From: Begonia masoniana
Lineage: Eukaryota > Streptophyta > Magnoliopsida > Cucurbitales > Begoniaceae
NCBI GenBank assembly: GCA_022432975.1
Contig: CM039505.1
Coordinates: 19,333,716 to 19,397,715, forward strand
Direction: 5' to 3'
DNA: 64,000 nt
In this document: one piece after another, positions 1-10,558 of the stretch
Position numbering within the stretch: the first letter of the stretch is position 1
Layout: the number at the start of each line of letters is the position of its first letter
The notes under the pieces: generated by a model
The model's input: the letters and a program-made list of their open reading frames with translations, nothing else
Database searches by the model: none
What the model was told of the DNA's origin: nothing
Made by a program: the position numbers and the translations under genes

Positions 1-792
1 TTTAACTAATATCAGTATGAGAAGGTTAAATGGATAGATGTTTTGTTCGAAGTGTGTTGAGAATTTTTATGACAGTGGTTGTTTTAATATTTCTGTTATG
101 TTTGTTTTTCTCTAGTTACTCTGATGGTGATACATTGTCGATTTTAACTGTGATTCTTATTGGAATTTTGAACATTTCATAGAGTCAAGTTATTTTGAAC
201 GATTATAGTAAAATTTATAAGTTCTTTTAGTAGTCAGAGTTGTTCGTTTGTTTAGAGTGTAATGGTTAATGTGTGGTGATGTTGTCGTTCGGCAGATGTG
301 ATCGGCAGATGTTCGAAATCGGAAGATGTTTTCTGTTTCTGCTTCTAACGCTGAGACTGTTTAGCGGAAGATGTATTCTGTTTCTGTTTCTACTGCTGAG
401 ACTGTTTAGCGGAAGATGTATTCTGTTTCTGTTTCTACCGCTGAGACTAGTTTAGCGGAAGATGTAATTATGTTTCTGTTTCTACCGCTGAGACTATTTG
501 GCGGAAGATGTGTTCAAATTTAAGACATTTAAATATTTAACACCTTTATGCCCTCGGTTTTTTTGGCCGATTGTTTCTATTATTTTAATTGTTATATAAG
601 TATTATTTTAGTATTTTGTTTTAACCCTGTTCTACACAAATGATTTTTCGCTACAAGTTTTAATTTAATTTTTTTAAATAAATGGCAAATTTTGACTGTT
701 GAGTGAAGTTTTAAAATCTTCCCAGATTTGTCTTAGTTCTGTTTAGCGTTATGAGTAACAAACCGGGTAAAACAATAATTCGGGGCGTTACA
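1..792 (+). repeat. 5' LTR of element A (3' part only)
   Basis: It aligns base for base with 9123-9952 of the 3' LTR and ends in the same GGCGTTACA just before the primer-binding site. By eye I count about 15 differences in the first 220 aligned bases, so the insertion is old. It lacks about 38 bases present in the 3' copy near 9411-9475, within the short-repeat zone. Confidence 0.92.
320..510 (+). repeat. 45-bp tandem array in LTR of A (about 4 units)
   Basis: The word CGGAAGATG recurs at 320, 365, 410, 456 and 502, that is every 45-46 bases, with CTGTTTCTGTTTCTAC and CGCTGAGACTGTTTAG between. Because 45 is a multiple of three the array reads as a short open frame at 273-455. This is a by-product of the period, not a gene. 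Confidence 0.9.
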
Positions 793-795
793 GCT

Positions 796-806
796 TGGTA
801 TCAGAG
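796..806 (+). other. Primer-binding site of element A (initiator-Met tRNA)
   Basis: TGGTATCAGAG lies 3 bases after the end of the 5' LTR. This is the usual plant LTR-retrotransposon primer site complementary to the 3' end of tRNA-iMet. Confidence 0.9.
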
Positions 807-1073
807 ACATTTAGTTAAATCGTTCAAAAGATTACTCATCAAGTGCCGATCGTCGCATGGGAGTACTTCAACAACTGTAAGTGTTTATGTTAATCCTAGT
901 TGCTAGATATTTATGAGAGTAATTAACCTTGTCCAGGAATATAGTAAAATGACTAGACGACCAGGAAGACCAAGAGTACCTGAGAGAGATGCCAAATTTG
1001 AGAAGTGAGGAGGATCCTAGTATGATTAGGGAGCTGACAGCTTTGGTACGTCAGCAGTCTGAACAATTGGGAC

Positions 1074-3640
1074 TGTAGCGACCCTTAACACTGTTCCTAA
1101 TTTCTCGTATTATTTTTTTTATACTTAAAACTTTAAACCTAACGTTCGAGCGGAAATAAAACTTTTAAAATCGAAATCGTGGAAGTTTATGCGTTTAAAC
1201 CATTTAACAAAACTTAAAAAAAATTTAAATAAAACTTAAATTAAAATTAAGTAAACAATCGGCCAAAAGCAGGGGCAAAAAGGGACATTTGTCCCAAAAG
1301 TGATGGGGCGATCGATCGCCCAAAACAGGCGATCGATCGCCATTGTTAAAATAGGAGGGGCAATCAGATTGCCCCTCATTGTGGCCATCGATCGCCTCGC
1401 AATCGATGGTCAGGCGATCGATCGCCACACTCTCTAGGATTTCTCCAGAGAGTGGCAACCAAAAGAGGTGATCGATCCCCACCTTAGGAGATCGATCGCC
1501 ACCCTCCCTGGAATCCGAATTCCAGGGAGTTGCTCCCTCTCCCTTTCTTTCTTTTCTTTCCTCTTCCCCTGCACATATTTCTCACCACCTATACCCCTTA
1601 AACTTCAACATAAATCACTCCATAAATGTGAACATACAGTAGCTCAAACCTCACCCTTTTTCACATTTCGTCACTCACCCAATAAACGACTCAAAACACA
1701 TTTAAAACATAACCCGATTTCATAAAAACGAACTGCGTGGTTCAGTTTAAAAACTAAACATTTCCTCCTGCTAAAATCACCAAGCAGTTCATAAAAATCT
1801 AGATAAAAACCTTAACAAAACGTTTTATAAACCGTTTGCCTAAATATTTGTACATCAATCTTTCAACTAACCAGAACCAAACATCCTAGTATGTTATACT
1901 ATACAATTTTTTCTAACTATCGTGTCCCAAAATACCTTTACATCCTTCCCCACGGGTCAAAAGGCGCCTCGACTGCCCAACACACTCCCACAGGCCATCC
2001 TCCTTCACTGTATCATTCCTCGGGTGGAGGATCTTCCTCACCTATGTCAAGATCACCTACACCATACAGACAATCTATGAGCTAAAGCTCAGCAAGTTTC
2101 GTAAATGCAAATGCATGCTGTGCATATGAGTTCGTAAATCATGCAACATTTTCTTATCTTTACATAGGTTGTCACCGAGATCTCAACCCCCTAAATGGAG
2201 AGGGCACATCCTGCGGTTGGACAACCCTTTCCACTTAGAGGAGGGGGGTACATGCTTGCAACACGCACAACCATGCCTGAGCCCCACCTCGCATGACCAT
2301 AAACATACATCGGTTCATATTAGATGTGGTATTGTGACAGACCCTTAATCGATCTACACAATAGATCAATAGCCCCCTTTCAGGCCACATCGCCATTTTC
2401 TTTAAAACATAGTGCAGAAATTCGTTTTCTATGCGTAATTCAAAACTGTGATGCATGAACAATTTATAGCATAATTTAAACATACAGCATATATACCATC
2501 AAGACTATAAAAACATAACCTATAAAAGAACTAAACCTAACTACCCAACCAAAGCAATTTAAACAAACACATCACCAAAACTCCTCGAGACGACTTCGAC
2601 GTACGGTGTAGGCCAATCGGCCAGAGTAAGTCACGAAACTTACCTTGCGTCCGTTGCAACTTTAGCTCCGTCCACGAGCGTTGTTCACCTAAGGCAAATT
2701 CCACCAAAATTATCGTTAATACGAGTTTAAACTATTAAACGTCCAAATTAACGAAATCCTTAACTAAAGAAATTTCTAAAATTCTAACTTAACTAATCAA
2801 GGCACATTAACAAACAATTCACGCTCGATACCTCAAAACTTCTATTAACGAGTTTTTCCAAAACTCCTAAAATTCTCAAACTTTAACATTTCTCACAAAT
2901 CGACTTAACTTCGTCCAATAACGTTCAATACGTCCATTATATCCATATATACGGTAAAGCTATCGATATATAACCCTAAATCACGTTTTTAACGAAACCC
3001 TAATGAAACCCTAATTGTTAAACTTCGTAAAACTCAAAATAAACTTTCTTAAAACCTTCGAATCGTACCTAGGGTCGAGATTGGAGAAAAAAACGTGAAG
3101 AATCGGAGTCGTCGGAGTGGAGAACCGATGTCAGAAGTGGAACGCCGTGAGGAGGAATTCGCTTGGAAGAAAAAATCGCAGAGGGAGAGAGGAAGGGAAA
3201 ACCGTGGCTTGCTGGAGAAGAAGAGAAATTAAGGTTTTTTATTATAATTTTAGTTCGTCAAATTACCATACCGCCCTTCCTTTGATTTTCTATTTGTTTT
3301 GTCCTTCGTTTCGTTAATTAGCTAACGATTCGTTTTCTCCAAATCTCCATATTTCGCCAATAACTCTAACTTATTACAAGAGTTCTATTAAAACTGTCCG
3401 TTCGCAATTCGGAACTCGTTTACTATTTTTACCAACGTATCCTTTATATTACGATAAACGTAATTCTCGTAAAATTAGCGTTACGACTCCTAAAATTTTC
3501 AAAATTTTCTTAAAATCCTTATTAATTATTAGGATTCTAATAATGCATTCTTTTCGCGAAACAGACTTAATTTGACATACTTTACAAAAATGTCATTCAT
3601 ATACAAAAAATTGAAAACCCTTCGAAAACTGGGTGTTACA
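1074..3640 (-). mobile_element. Solo LTR S1 (Ty3/gypsy type, antisense) in gag of A
   Basis: The insertion is bounded by TG...CA and by the perfect 5-bp TSD gggac (1069-1073 and 3641-3645). Read on the minus strand it starts TGTAACACCCAG and ends GGGTCGCTACA. There is no PBS, PPT or coding region, so this is a solo LTR of 2567 bp. The minus-strand orientation follows from the donor-like site (ACTTACC on the plus strand near 2638) and the acceptor-like site near 2050, which are the reverse of those in sense LTRs. Small open frames here (1225-1482, 1468-1725, 2235-2483) show no recognisable domain. Confidence 0.92.
1308..1502. repeat. Palindromic GCGATCGATCGC cluster in S1
   Basis: GGCGATCGATCGCC or close variants occur near 1309, 1329, 1388, 1413, 1470 and 1489. 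Each copy is a near-perfect palindrome and neighbouring copies could pair as hairpins. The same word recurs in solo LTR K and in the D/F family. Confidence 0.88.
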
Positions 3641-4528
3641 GGGACTACTTCTGAACCGAGATGTGCAAGGGAGTGCCAACTCGTGTTCCAACAATGAGCA
3701 ATCGGGAGACAGATTCTGGAGATTACAACCGCCCACGTTTGATGGATAGTCATCCAATCCAGTTGTTGCTGAGGGATGGCTTAGGAAGATTGAGAGTATG
3801 TTCAGATGTGCCAACATTGGAGAAGGAGACAAAGTCACTTTGGCAACGTTCCATTTGGCTAGGGATGCTTAACTTTGGTGGGAAACCATGGAGACCACCA
3901 CTGATGTTTGGCAATGTCTTGGTCACAATTCAAGGAAACCTTCTATGAGAAATACTTTAACAGCACCGTCCAGACTGCGAAGAAGGTGGAATTCTTGAAT
4001 TTGAAGCAGACGAGGTCCGTGTCTGAGTACAATAGATAGTTTGAGTCCCTGTCCAGGTTTGATGGGCATCTTGTTCACAGGAATGAGGATAAGGTGTTCC
4101 AATTTGTGCAAGGACTGAAGCCTGAGATTTACAGAGGAGTCAAGTTTTCGGGTATTAAAGGTTTGTCTTACAGTGAAGTTGTGTCCACGACATTGGAAGT
4201 GGAAGAAGCAGAAATGAAGTGTACTGGAGCAAGAGAAGCCCCACGAAAGTTTATTCAGCCACACCAATAGAGTGGGATGAAGAGGCCTAGTGAAGGCTAG
4301 GGTAGTTAGGGAGCAGGAAAGAAAGTACAGAATGCTAGGAAGTTTCCCCAATGCCCGATATGTTTGAAGAGTCACTCGGGAGAGTGCAGATTTGGGTCGG
4401 GAAAGTGTTTCAACTGTGAAGAAGTTGGACACACGTTCAGGGATTGTCCGAAGCCCAGGGTCATCCGATGCTACAACTGTAATAAGGTTGGTCATGTTAA
4501 CATGGACTGTCCAGCTTTTAAGAGTGGC

Positions 4529-5136
4529 CCTGCTAAGATAAAGCCAATGATATTCTTCATGATGGCGTCGGGTGATGATGATCAGCCCGCAGTAGTGTCA
4601 GGTACTATATTGATCAACTCTATGCCTGCTTTCACTTTAATAGATTCTGGTGCAACACATTCTTTTATATCATCTGCATTTGCTGTTAAGTTAGATGTAC
4701 AGCCTACGCCAAATGAACATGTGTTTAATATCACGTTACCCTCTGGTGAATGCATGCACTCTAGCCGAGTAATGCTTAATAGTGTGGTGTCAGTTGGAAG
4801 CGTGAATCTGCCTGCTGATCTCATTATCATGGGGATAATGGATTTGATGTAATCCTAGGAATGGACTGGTTGTTTAAGCATTATGCCACAATCGATTGTA
4901 GGACGGGAATAGTTAGTTTTCAACCCCCTGGTTGTTTGAAACATACCTTCCAAGCTTCGAAGAAGTGTAAGGAAATGTCTGTTATTGCCCCTATCGATGC
5001 TAGACCTTCTCCATGCGGGGAGTATTTATGCTTTTTGGCCAGTGCTATAGACACATAGGTTGTAGGAAAATCGAGTCCTCGAAATGTCTTAGTTGTCCAA
5101 GACTTCCCAGAAGTATTCCTAGATGACCTTCTAGGC
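4529..5136 (+). pseudogene. pol: Protease region of element A pol, frameshifted
   Basis: Retroviral-type aspartic protease cleaves the Gag-Pol polyprotein. The active-site triad is present as LIDSGATHS, with D-S-G at 4643-4651, after NSMPAFT, the usual plant gypsy context. The frame shared with the gag zinc knuckles ends at a TAA at 4850-4852. One base appears to be missing just upstream, because the family motif DVILGMDWL continues in the next frame from about 4846. A TAG at 5056-5058 interrupts the linker to RT. The catalytic residues are kept but the reading frame is lost. Confidence 0.88.
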
Positions 5137-6021
5137 TTGCTGCCAGATAGAGAAATCAAGTTTGTTGTAGATGTTTACCCAGACGCGGAGCCTATATCTA
5201 AGAATCCTTACAGATTAGCATCAACAGAGCTTAGGGAGTTAAAGAAACAGTTGGAAGAACTGTTGGAAAAAGGATTCATACGTCCGAGTTATTCACCGTG
5301 GGGTGCACCTGTTCTTTTTGTTAAGAAGAAGGATGAATCATTGCGTATGTGTGTTGATTATCGAGAATTGAACAAATTAACTATAAAAAACAAGTATCCA
5401 TTACTAAGGATTGATGATTTATTCGACCAACTTAATGGTGCGCGAGTCTTCTCTAAGATTGACCTTAGGTCCGGTTATTACCAATTGAAAGTCAAATCTG
5501 AAGATATCCCTAAGACAGTCTTTCGTACAAGGTATGGACATTATGAGTTTTTGGTTATGTCTTTTGGATTAACAAATGCACCAGCAGCTTTCATGGATCT
5601 CATGAATAGAGTGTTTCACGAGTATCTAGATAAATTTGTCATAGTGTTTATTGATGATATTTTAATCTATTCACGTACTAAGGATGAGCATGCAAAATAC
5701 TTGAACTTGGTATTAGGAGTACTTAAGCAACACAAACTTTATCCCAAGTTTTCCAAGTGTGAGTTTTGGTAAGACCAAGTTCACTTTTTGGGTCACGTTA
5801 TCTCGGGAGATGAGATATCTGTCGATCCAGCCAAGGTTCAAGTAGTTAAGGAGTGGCCCCAACCGATGAGTGCTTCAGATATTTGGAGTTTCCTTGGATT
5901 AGCAGGATATTATAGAAAGTTTATTGAAGGATTCTCGAAGATTGTCACACCCCTTACTCGGTTAACAAGGAAAAACATGAAGTACATATGGACTGATGAA
6001 TGTTAGTTTAGTTTTCAAACT
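5137..6021 (+). pseudogene. pol: Reverse transcriptase domain of element A pol
   Basis: RT copies the element RNA into DNA. A 211-codon open run (5137-5772) contains the landmarks in order: [51 protein letters not shown] and the catalytic FIDDILIYS, with the two Asp codons at 5653-5658. A TAA at 5770-5772 falls inside the CEFW-DQVHFLGH motif, and a TAG at 6004-6006 follows the thumb region (5788-6006, [12 protein letters not shown]). The frame is otherwise unbroken from 4861 to about 7959, so these are point nonsense changes rather than deletions. Members of this family are normally one long pol ORF. Confidence 0.93.
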
Positions 6022-6342
6022 TTGAAACAGAGACTGACCAATGCCCCAATACTAACACTCCCTATTGAGAATGGAAAGTTTAGCATTTATTGTGATGCTT
6101 CCAAAGTTGGACTTGGCTGTGTCTTGATGCAAGATGGAAAGGTAATAGCTTATGCTTCTAGACAGCTGAAAACATATGAGAAGAATTATCCTACACATGA
6201 TTTGGAACTAGCTGCGCTAGTTTTTGCGTTGAAGATTTGGAGGCATTACTTGTATGGACAATCTTGTGAAATATTCTCAGATCATAAAAGTCTGAAATAT
6301 ATTTTCACACAGAAAGAGCTAAACATGAGGCAACGACGATAG
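6022..6342 (+). pseudogene. pol: RNase H domain of element A pol
   Basis: RNase H removes the RNA strand during reverse transcription. The segment holds [18 protein letters not shown], with the first catalytic Asp at 6094-6096, then IAYASRQLK, the [22 protein letters not shown] stretch containing the catalytic Glu, and [12 protein letters not shown] with the next Asp. It is in the same frame as RT and integrase. A TAG at 6340-6342 replaces the Trp expected before [14 protein letters not shown], which a single G-to-A change explains. Confidence 0.92.
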
Positions 6343-7572
6343 TTGGAGTTTGTCAAGGATTACGATTTTGAGATCAAATACCACCTCGGCAAGGCAAATG
6401 TAGTGGCTGATGCATTGAGTAGAGTGACCACATCAGCCTCGACATTGATTCTTGACATACCGATAGCCTTAGAGACTGAATTCCAAAGATTTAACCTGGA
6501 AGTTGTGTTCAGCGTGTCAGCCATGCTTTCTGCCATATCCTTGAGGCCTACTATTTTGGAGAGAATAAAGGAAGTTCAGGTGAATGATGCTGAATGCAAT
6601 AAGTACAAGTTAAGCATGGATTCTTCTGATAAATCAGATTTCAACTATTCTATTGATGGAATTCTCAAGTTTCAGAATAGATGGTTTGTTCCGACAAATG
6701 AAGAACTTCGAAATAAGATCCTATCGGAAGCTCATTCTTCTAGATTATCTGTTCATCCTAGAAGTACAAAAATGTACAGAGACCTTAAACAGGATTATTG
6801 GTGGCCAAATATGAAAAGAAGTGTGGCAGAGTACATTGGATCGTGTTTGATTTGCCAACAGATTAAAGCTGAACATCAGAGACCTGCAAGAACATTACAA
6901 CCCTTACCAGTTCCCGAATGGAAATGGGAACAAATAACGATGGACTTTGTTGTGGGATTGCCTAGAACAGCAAGGGGACATGATGCAATTTGGGTGATAG
7001 TTGATCGTCTAACAAAATCTGCCCATTTCCCGCCCATAAAGATGACAAACTCGATGGATCAACTCGCTGAATTTTATGTGCATGAGATTGTTGGATTGCA
7101 TGGAGTTCCAATCACTATACTTTCAGACCGAGATTCTAGATTTACATCTAAGTTTTGGAAGAATTTACATAAGGCTATGGGTACACAACTCAACTTTAGT
7201 ATAGCTTTTCACCCTCAAACAGATGGGCAATCCGAGAGGACTCTTCCAACATTGGAGGATATACTTCGTGCATGTGTATTAGAATTTCAGAGTTTTTGGA
7301 ATAAGTATTTATCATTGGTGGAGTTCTCTTACAACAACAGTTTTCAGGCAATGATAGGCATGGCACCATACGAGGCATTATATGGACGAAGGTGTAGATC
7401 TCCATTGTACTGGGATGAAGTTGGAGAAGCACGATTGATTGGTCCTGACATTGTGTAACATACAGTGGAGAAGATTGCTCTTATCCGACAGCGGATCTTG
7501 TCAGCTCAAAGTCGGTAGAAAAGCTATGCCGATAGAAGACGTAGAGAATTAGAGTTTGAAGTTGGTGATGAA
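6343..7572 (+). pseudogene. pol: Integrase of element A pol
   Basis: Integrase inserts the cDNA into the genome. The N-terminal HHCC zinc-binding region is visible (HSSRLSVHP ... CLICQQIK), then the catalytic core with a complete D,D(35)E triad: Asp at 6943-6945 (MDFVVGLP), Asp at 7126-7128 (SDRDSRFTSKFW) and Glu at 7234-7236 (GQSERT). The YNNSFQAMIGMAPYEALYGR motif follows. The frame is open from 6343 to a TAA at 7456-7458; a further TAG occurs at 7516-7518 (AQSR-KSYADRRR). The active site itself looks intact. Confidence 0.93.
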
Positions 7573-7959
7573 GTGTTTTTTAAAGTTTCACCGTTCAAAG
7601 GAGTTGTAAGGTTTGGGAAGAGAGGTAAGTTGAATCCCAGATACATAGAACTTTTCTCAATCTTGAAGAGGATTGGGAAGATAGTTTATCAATTACAGTT
7701 ACCAGTCTCTATGGAAGGAATTCACAATGTGTTCCATGTTTCTATGCTGAAGAAATGTATGCGGAATCCAACTCAGGTTGTGGAACAGCAGAACATTGAA
7801 GTTCATCCTACCCTTACCTATGAAGAGAAACTAGTGGAAATTCTGGACTATGCAACAAAAGTGCTACGTAACAAAGAAGTTCAGCTAGTGAAGGTGTTAT
7901 GGTGTAATCAGAATGTAGAGGAGGCAACTTGGGAAAGCCAGCAAGACATGATGAGCTGA
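7573..7959 (+). pseudogene. pol: C-terminal integrase tail with chromodomain-like segment, element A
   Basis: This is the end of pol in the same frame as integrase. It contains the GPY/F-like region (FKGVVRFGKRGKLNPRYIE), GIHNVFHVSMLKKC, and a chromodomain-like end (LTYEEKLVEILD ... LVKVLW ... EEATWES). In chromoviruses this tail is thought to steer integration to marked chromatin. The ORF ends with a TGA at 7957-7959 before YPELF, so the last residues are cut off. The assignment to Tekay/Del rests on this tail and on LTR size. Confidence 0.85.
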
Positions 7960-8005
7960 TATCCTGAGTTGTTTAAGCACTGAATTTTGAGGACAAAATT
8001 CTTTT

Positions 8006-8017
8006 AAGGAGGGTAGA
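8006..8017 (+). other. Polypurine tract of element A
   Basis: AAGGAGGGTAGA immediately precedes the TG of the 3' LTR and would prime plus-strand DNA synthesis. The equivalent in element C is at 50804-50816. Confidence 0.85.
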
Positions 8018-8132
8018 TTGTAGCAACCGGTACGTGGTTTTTATTTCAAGGAATTAAGTGATTTTGATTGGTTGCTTAAATAGGTTAAAGTTTGTTAGTC
8101 AAGGGCATAAGTGTAATTTGTGAAGCATGTGA

Positions 8133-8139
8133 TATAAAT
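8133..8139 (+). promoter_or_regulatory. TATA-like box of A LTR promoter
   Basis: TATAAAT stands roughly 30 bases upstream of a TAGCCGTCACTG sequence. A similar TATA plus CACTGTAGCCG pair occurs in solo LTR H (22876-22883, then 22905) and CACTGTAGCCG in E (41853). This suggests the transcription start region, by inference only. Confidence 0.55.
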
Positions 8140-8691
8140 GGAGGGTTTAGTGAAGGATAGCCGTCACTGTTTCATCACTTTTCTCTTTCAGCTTAGCTCA
8201 GCTGACTTCTCAGGCGATTTTTCTCTCTGAATCTTCTTCAACTTAAGTGAGTTCTTCCCTGATTTCTTCTTATTGATGATTTAAGGTGAATATAGGATAT
8301 ACATTTGATGATTGGTTTACGGTAGAATGAGTGTTTTAGGAATGCTGTGAGTGAGAGCTGAGTTCGGGTTATGTGATTATTCGGGAATGCTCGAGGAACA
8401 GAGCTTCCAACTAGTTTTCTTAGATTTTTGGATAGTTTAGAATGAAGTTTAGCAAAGATCTAACCAATACCCTGTCTACGGTTTTAGGTTTGAGCAAAAC
8501 CCTGAAGTAGTTTGCAACCAAGCTTTTCCAGGAAGCCAGGTAAGTGGAGTATGTGTGTGCCTTCGGGACTACATCACAAAACAGTAGGTTTATGCATGTT
8601 TGAATGTTTTCAGTATGTCATGCATCATGTTTTGAAAGAATACAAAAATAAATTTACATGTAAGGGCATGATAAGGCAATAACAGAATTTG

Positions 8692-8890
8692 TATCAGATC
8701 AGTTATTAAGGGAACTAATCCGCCCCTTAATCGAGTAAGAGGATGTATGACTTTGGGAAAATTGATCCACCTCCCATCGAACAAAGGGATCAGATCAGCT
8801 ATTAACGGAATTAATCCGCCCCTTAATCGAGTAAGAGAATGTATGAATTTGGAAAAACTGATCAATTTCCCATCAAATAGAGGGATCAGA
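8692..8890 (+). repeat. Direct repeat of about 96 bp, two units, in A 3' LTR
   Basis: GATCAGATCAG...CCGCCCCTTAATCGAG...CCCATC occurs twice in succession. Solo LTR E has a similar two-unit repeat around CCCCTTAATGAG (42381-42600) at the equivalent place between its donor-like and acceptor-like sites. Confidence 0.85.
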
Positions 8891-9481
8891 CCAGAGAACG
8901 AACACAAATGCAACTGAGATGTGAAAGTAGAAACTGCATGATTAGGATTTATGAATTTAGCATTTCATTTCATATTTGCTCTACTTATTTAGCATTAGGC
9001 TAATAGATGACCTTTGTGATGTAGGTGCTGAGGTTTCAACAGGTGATTTCTCTGAGTTTATAGAAGGATATGTGAAGTTGATGGAGCACATCTATGCCGC
9101 GGTTTGGTGCACTGATGAGGTGGTTTAACTAATGTTACTATGAGAAGGCTAAATGGATAGATGTTTTGTCGAAGTGTGCTGAGAAATTTTATGACAGTGA
9201 TTGTTTTAATATTTCTGTTATTTTTGTTTTTCTCTAGTTACTCTGATGGTGGTACATTGTCGATTTTAACTGTGATTCTTACTGGATTTCGAACATTTCA
9301 TGGAGTCAAGTTGTTTTGAACGATTACAGTAAAATTTATAAGTTCTTTTAGTAGTCAGAGTTGTTCGTTTGTTTAGAGTGTAATGATTAATTTGTGGTGA
9401 TGTTGTCGTTCGGCAAATGTGATTGGCAGAAGTCGATCGACAGATGTCGTTCGGCAAAGGTGATTGGTGAATGTTCCAAAT

Positions 9482-9671
9482 CGGAAGATGTTTTCTATTT
9501 CTGCTTCTACCGCTGAGACTGTTTAGCGGAAGATATATTCTGTTTCTGTTTCTACTGCTGAGACTGTTTAGCGGAAGATGTATTATGTTTCTGTTTCTAC
9601 CGCTGAGTCTGTTTAGTGGAAGATGTATTCTGTTTCTATTTCTACCGCTGAGACTATTTGGCGGAAGATGT
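9482..9671 (+). repeat. 45-bp tandem array in 3' LTR of A
   Basis: Same array as 320-510, with CGGAAGATG-type words every 45 bases. The region just upstream (9411-9475) has extra GGCAAATGTGATTGG-type copies that the 5' LTR lacks. Confidence 0.88.
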
Positions 9672-9952
9672 GTTCAAATTTAAGACATTTAAATATTCAA
9701 CACCTTTATGCCCTCGGTTCTTTTGGCCGATTGTTTCTTTTATTTTAATTGTTATATAAGTATTGTTTTAGTGTTTTGTTTTAACCCTGTTTTACACAAA
9801 TGATTTTCCGCTGCAAGTTTTAATTTAATTTTTTTAAATAAATGTCAAATTTTGACCGTTGAGTGAAGTTTTAAAATCTTCCCAGATTTGTCTTAGTTCT
9901 GTTTAGCGTTATGAGTAGCAAACCGGGTAAAACAATAATTCGGGGCGTTACA

Positions 9953-10558
9953 CGTCGACTCCTGTCATCCAGTTCTGTCGTCCAGACGCATTAGAATCTT
10001 TTTCATAAATTTTCAGTTAAGTGTCATCGCCAAGGTCACTTCGACCGATTTCATCGTCGAGGTCACTTCGACCGATTTCATCACCGAGGTCACTTCGTCT
10101 GATTTTGTTGTGGGTCATAGCTCTTCAAGTGCTGTGTCTTGTCGACTGAAAACCATGCTTTATTGTTTTAACATCGTCCATTTTGTTCTTTAAATAGTCG
10201 TCCAAAGTTATCGTTCAAAGTTATGGGCGGTAACGTCGTCCGAAGTTATTGTCCAAAGTCGTGGGCGATAACGTCATCCAAATTATCCGTCTAAATTTGT
10301 TGTCTTTTATTTATGTCGTCTATTCTGCCTTTCATCTCTGTCGTCCATTTCAGTAAAAGTTAAACGTCATCCACTTCTGTCTTCCTGTTTTTCATCTATT
10401 TCTGTAGTCCGATTTTAATTGTCGTCCAGTTTTAAATATGTCTTCCAGAGAAGGTTTTCTCTGTCAAGGTTTTAAAAGTAAAAGTTCAAAAAAATAGTCC
10501 ACGTTTTAAATGTCCGGAGTGAGGCTCGCCGGCCCCAATCGGGTCGGGGGTCATCACA
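9953..10558 (+). mobile_element. 3' part of an LTR (S0) into which A inserted; same family as D
   Basis: The segment runs from the right edge of A to GGGGGTCATCACA at 10558. It has the short-repeat theme CTGTCATCCAG / GTCGTCCAG, which is the reverse complement of the array in element D, and a matching end (D starts TGTGATGACCC on the plus strand). No primer site follows 10558, so this is a 3' or solo LTR. Its 5' part lies left of the window. Confidence 0.75.
10024..10105 (+). repeat. 27-bp tandem array (3 units) in S0
   Basis: Three copies of a unit built on GAGGTCACTTCGACCGATTT lie in direct tandem. Looser GTCGTCCAAAGTTAT-type repeats follow at 10196-10300. Confidence 0.85.

Larger units (their letters stand above)
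949..4528 (+). pseudogene. gag: gag of element A (nucleocapsid/capsid polyprotein), broken and split by solo LTR S1
   Basis: Gag forms the virus-like particle and its nucleocapsid binds the RNA. The likely start is the ATG at 949 (MTRRPGRPR). The frame breaks after about 18 codons at a TGA, resumes shifted (RELTALVRQQSEQLG), and is cut at 1073 by S1. It restarts at 3646 with the LQPPTFDG motif, then the capsid region, which shifts frame near 3900 and has a TAG near 4034. Two intact CCHC knuckles close it: CFNCEEVGHTFRDC (4406-4447) and CYNCNKVGHVNMDC (4469-4510). A readable segment runs 4364-4852 and continues into the protease. The identification is secure; the protein is not functional. Confidence 0.9.
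1..9952 (+). mobile_element. Ty3/gypsy element A (Tekay/Del-like chromovirus), degenerate, 5' end outside window
   Basis: Two related LTRs flank a gag-pol region in the order gag, protease, RT, RNase H, integrase, chromodomain-like tail, which is the Ty3/gypsy order. The 5' LTR ends with CA at 792 and is followed by an initiator-Met tRNA primer site. The 3' LTR starts TGTAGCAACC at 8019 after a purine tract and ends GGCGTTACA at 9952. The RT and integrase wording and the C-terminal LTYEEK...VLW...EATWE segment fit the Tekay/Del lineage (family knowledge). The coding region has several nonsense codons and frameshifts plus a 2.57-kb solo LTR in gag, so it cannot be autonomous. The right TSD would be cgtcg at 9953-9957; its partner lies upstream of the window. 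Confidence 0.93.
8019..9952 (+). repeat. 3' LTR of element A (1934 bp)
   Basis: It starts TGTAGCAACC and ends GGCGTTACA, matching the end of the 5' LTR. It holds a TATA-like box (8133), a donor-like CCAGGTAAGT (about 8538), a 96-bp direct repeat (8692-8890), an acceptor-like GATGTAGGTG (about 9020) and the 45-bp array (9482-9671). The minus-strand frame 8590-8913 is an artefact of the direct repeat. Confidence 0.92.

Noticed and set aside
796..806. tRNA-like sequence at the LTR edges
   Set aside because: Only the primer-binding complement of tRNA-iMet is present, not a tRNA gene; the same at 21831, 46173, 60279 and 62845.
2940..3030. CCCTAA-like words suggesting interstitial telomere repeat
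   Set aside because: Only isolated AACCCTAA words, not a head-to-tail run; similar telo-box-like words occur in several other LTR leaders here.
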